From NCBI GenBank assembly GCA_016765515.1, contig JAESPT010000141.1, forward strand, positions 1 to 6,594: 6,594 nucleotides of DNA. Direction: 5' to 3'. A program made the translations under genes and the position numbers. Below the pieces are notes generated by a model. The model ran no database searches, was not told where the DNA came from, and worked only from the letters and a program-made list of their open reading frames with translations. Positions 4,787 to 6,594 of the stretch are shown here, one piece after another (the first letter of the stretch is position 1; each line of letters opens with the position of its first letter). The DNA is from Sneathiella sp. GTDB taxonomy: Bacteria > Pseudomonadota > Alphaproteobacteria > Sneathiellales > Sneathiellaceae.

Positions 4787-6594
4787 ATGTACAGCGACGG
4801 TCCTGTGTTTAAGCTCTTGCGGTATTTTTCATTAGCGAGTGGCATCGCTATTATCTTCGTGACGACTGTTCTTTCTGTTTTATTTTGGCAATATGCAACC
4901 GCCAACCTTTCCAAACAAACTGAAGATCAAAATATCATTCTTGCTCAATCTTTCGCCAACATTATCTGGCCGAAGTATGAGGCGTATGTGAACAGTGTTT
5001 CGGGTTTGGACAGCGATGCGTTGCTGTTGCGGCCGGAAACCCGAGAAATCCATGCAACCTTGAAAAAATTGACCGCAAATCTACCAGTTCTCAAAGTAAA
5101 ATTATATTCTTTAGAAGCGCTTACGGTTTATTCGTCGCAATTCTCCCAGATAGGAGACAGTAAGAAAGGCAACGAAAGTTTTGAAGCAACGATTCGGCGG
5201 AAAGGGCCAACAACAAGAAGCTCATTTCACAAGACCTTCGTGTCCTTTAGTGGGTCGGTGATGAACCGCCATCTGGTTGAAAGTTACCTGCCAATTCGGG
5301 GCCCCAATGGTCAGGTGAAAGGGGTTTTTGAACTCTATTCCGACGTCACTCCCCTGATAACCGAAATAAAACAAACCACAGGGATGGTGGTCCTTTCTTT
5401 ACTGTTATGCCTGGGGCTGTTGTATGCGGTTCTGTATCTGATTGTTAAACGGGCTGACGGCATCATTGAGAGGCAATTTATTGACCTTGTATGCGAGGCA
5501 TTAGAGCGGCAGTCGACTGAAGTTAAATATAGAGAAGCTGAAACTGCAAATACCGCCAAGTCAGAATTTCTTGCGGTCATGAGCCATGAATGCCGGACGC
5601 CCCTGAACGTTATTCTGGGCATGGCGGGCGTGTTGCTGGGGTCGGATATGAGTAAGACACATCGATCACATGTAGGGACTATAAGAGATGCGGGTCAAAC
5701 CATGCTGGCTCTCGTTAATGATATCCTGGACCTGTCGAAAATCGAAGCCGGTCACATTGAGCTTGAGGTCCTTGATTTTGACTTGAACGAATTGCTCGAA
5801 ACTCTGGATGATTTGTGGCAGATGCGACTTAAAAGCAAAGGGCTGGATTTCTCGGTGCATATGGCTTCGGATGTTGTTCCTATTTTGCGCAGTGATCCAG
5901 CGCGCATCCGCCAAATTCTGTTCAACCTGATTGGCAATGCAGATAAATTTACCGATGCGGGGAAAGTAACGCTTGAATTATCGCAACATCATTTATCCGG
6001 AGGTCATTTGGAGACCCGCTTCACAGTGACCGATACGGGCATCGGCATTGCCTCTGATATGCAGCCCAGTATTTTTAAAAAATTTACTCAAGCCGATAGT
6101 TCGGTGACGCGGAAATATGGCGGAACGGGATTGGGGTTGGCGATCTGCAAGCAACTTGCGGAACTGCTGGGCGGAGAGATTGGTTTTCAGAGTATCGTTG
6201 GAGACGGGGCGACGTTTTGGTTCACCGTTCGGTGCGCACCCGGGGATCGGAAAACGGTCAATGCCAATTTATTTGCCAATGAAAGTGACACTATCCGGCC
6301 AAACGAAGCCGTTGAACCACAGAGAATACTGGTCGCAGAGGATAATATAGGAAACCAGATATTGATCCGGACCCTACTTGAAAGTGAGGGTCATCGTCTT
6401 GAAATGGTCAGCGATGGGGTTGAGGCCGTCAGTGCGGTAAGGCGAATTCCCTATAATCTGGTATTGATGGATATTCAGATGCCGCAGATGGACGGGATTA
6501 CGGCGACTGCCCAGATCCGCGCTTTGCCTGGAGAGATCGGGAAATTGCCTATCATTGCATTGACCGCTAATGCGATGAAAAGTGACCGGGAGAC
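4787..6594 (+). CDS. Hybrid sensor histidine kinase, C-terminus cut by the window edge
   Basis: An inner-membrane two-component sensor kinase; 602 residues are visible. A membrane segment at about 14-35 and another at 200-220 enclose a roughly 165-residue periplasmic region, probably a PDC/Cache-like sensor judged by [20 protein letters not shown] before the second segment; its ligand is unknown. A helical linker leads to HisKA with phospho-accepting H267 in SHECRTP. HATPase_c follows: N-box N380 and N384, G1 box DTGIGI at 416-421, F-box FKKFTQAD at 430-437, G2 box [10 protein letters not shown] at 444-453. A receiver domain starts at about 513 with acidic E518 and D519, phospho-acceptor D562 in LMDIQMP and T593 in ALTAN; its last part, including the conserved Lys, lies beyond the window. 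ATG at 4787 has GGA ten bases upstream; an in-frame ATG at 4778 would add three residues and lacks a spaced ribosome site. No partner regulator is visible. Oddities are C269 in the H-box and D386 in the N-box. Confidence 0.95.
   Translation, partial: MYSDGPVFKLLRYFSLASGIAIIFVTTVLSVLFWQYATANLSKQTEDQNIILAQSFANIIWPKYEAYVNSVSGLDSDALLLRPETREIHATLKKLTANLPVLKVKLYSLEALTVYSSQFSQIGDSKKGNESFEATIRRKGPTTRSSFHKTFVSFSGSVMNRHLVESYLPIRGPNGQVKGVFELYSDVTPLITEIKQTTGMVVLSLLLCLGLLYAVLYLIVKRADGIIERQFIDLVCEALERQSTEVKYREAETANTAKSEFLAVMSHECRTPLNVILGMAGVLLGSDMSKTHRSHVGTIRDAGQTMLALVNDILDLSKIEAGHIELEVLDFDLNELLETLDDLWQMRLKSKGLDFSVHMASDVVPILRSDPARIRQILFNLIGNADKFTDAGKVTLELSQHHLSGGHLETRFTVTDTGIGIASDMQPSIFKKFTQADSSVTRKYGGTGLGLAICKQLAELLGGEIGFQSIVGDGATFWFTVRCAPGDRKTVNANLFANESDTIRPNEAVEPQRILVAEDNIGNQILIRTLLESEGHRLEMVSDGVEAVSAVRRIPYNLVLMDIQMPQMDGITATAQIRALPGEIGKLPIIALTANAMKSDRE

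Noticed and set aside
4708..4914. Minus-strand open frame of 68 codons overlapping the kinase start
   Set aside because: It is antisense to the first membrane segment of the kinase and crosses the promoter and terminator region; the product looks random.
5335..5937. Minus-strand open frames within the kinase gene
   Set aside because: They lie opposite the conserved HisKA and linker coding sequence and have no independent support.
1..6594. Possible defence island or mobile element because of the HNH nuclease
   Set aside because: The HNH protein is of a chromosomal type widespread in Alphaproteobacteria, and there is no methylase, integrase, transposase, tRNA-end repeat or clear composition shift.

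Overview
The window looks like ordinary chromosomal DNA from an alphaproteobacterium of moderate GC content. The evidence is the HNH nuclease of a type widespread in Alphaproteobacteria, the GluQ-RS and S41 peptidase sequence styles, the near absence of strong Shine-Dalgarno sequences, and a TTAA-N7-TTAA (CtrA-type) site. I cannot fix the genus; an order such as Sneathiellales, Kordiimonadales or Rhodospirillales is only a guess. I see no transposase, integrase, phage gene, tRNA, rRNA or CRISPR array.

The left part (1-3675) is a run of five genes, all on the minus strand. Read in the direction of transcription they are: an S41-family carboxyl-terminal processing protease with a lipoprotein signal (3675-2395); an AlkA-like HhH-GPD DNA glycosylase overlapping the protease stop by one base (2395-1763); an alpha/beta-hydrolase carboxylesterase 12 bases further on (1750-1061); after a 140-base gap with its own candidate promoter, an HNH endonuclease (920-369); and, after 123 bases, a small membrane-anchored coiled-coil protein cut by the window edge (245-1). 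The first three are packed tightly enough to be one operon, with no obvious common pathway.

The 132-base divergent region 3676-3807 separates this run from the plus-strand genes. It holds a perfect TTAA-N7-TTAA motif, a candidate promoter for the protease, and an AT-rich hairpin.

The right part reads on the plus strand. gluQ (3808-4653) encodes the tRNA-modifying glutamyl-queuosine tRNA(Asp) synthetase, so the organism should make or salvage queuosine. After a 133-base AT-rich gap with a hairpin plus T-run overlapped by a TATAAT box comes a large hybrid sensor histidine kinase (4787 to beyond 6594): two membrane segments around a periplasmic sensor domain, HisKA, HATPase_c and a receiver domain cut by the window edge. 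It carries two unusual residues in conserved kinase boxes.

I looked for a new system and did not find one. The most useful leads are the regulatory signals in the two plus-strand promoter regions and the altered kinase boxes.
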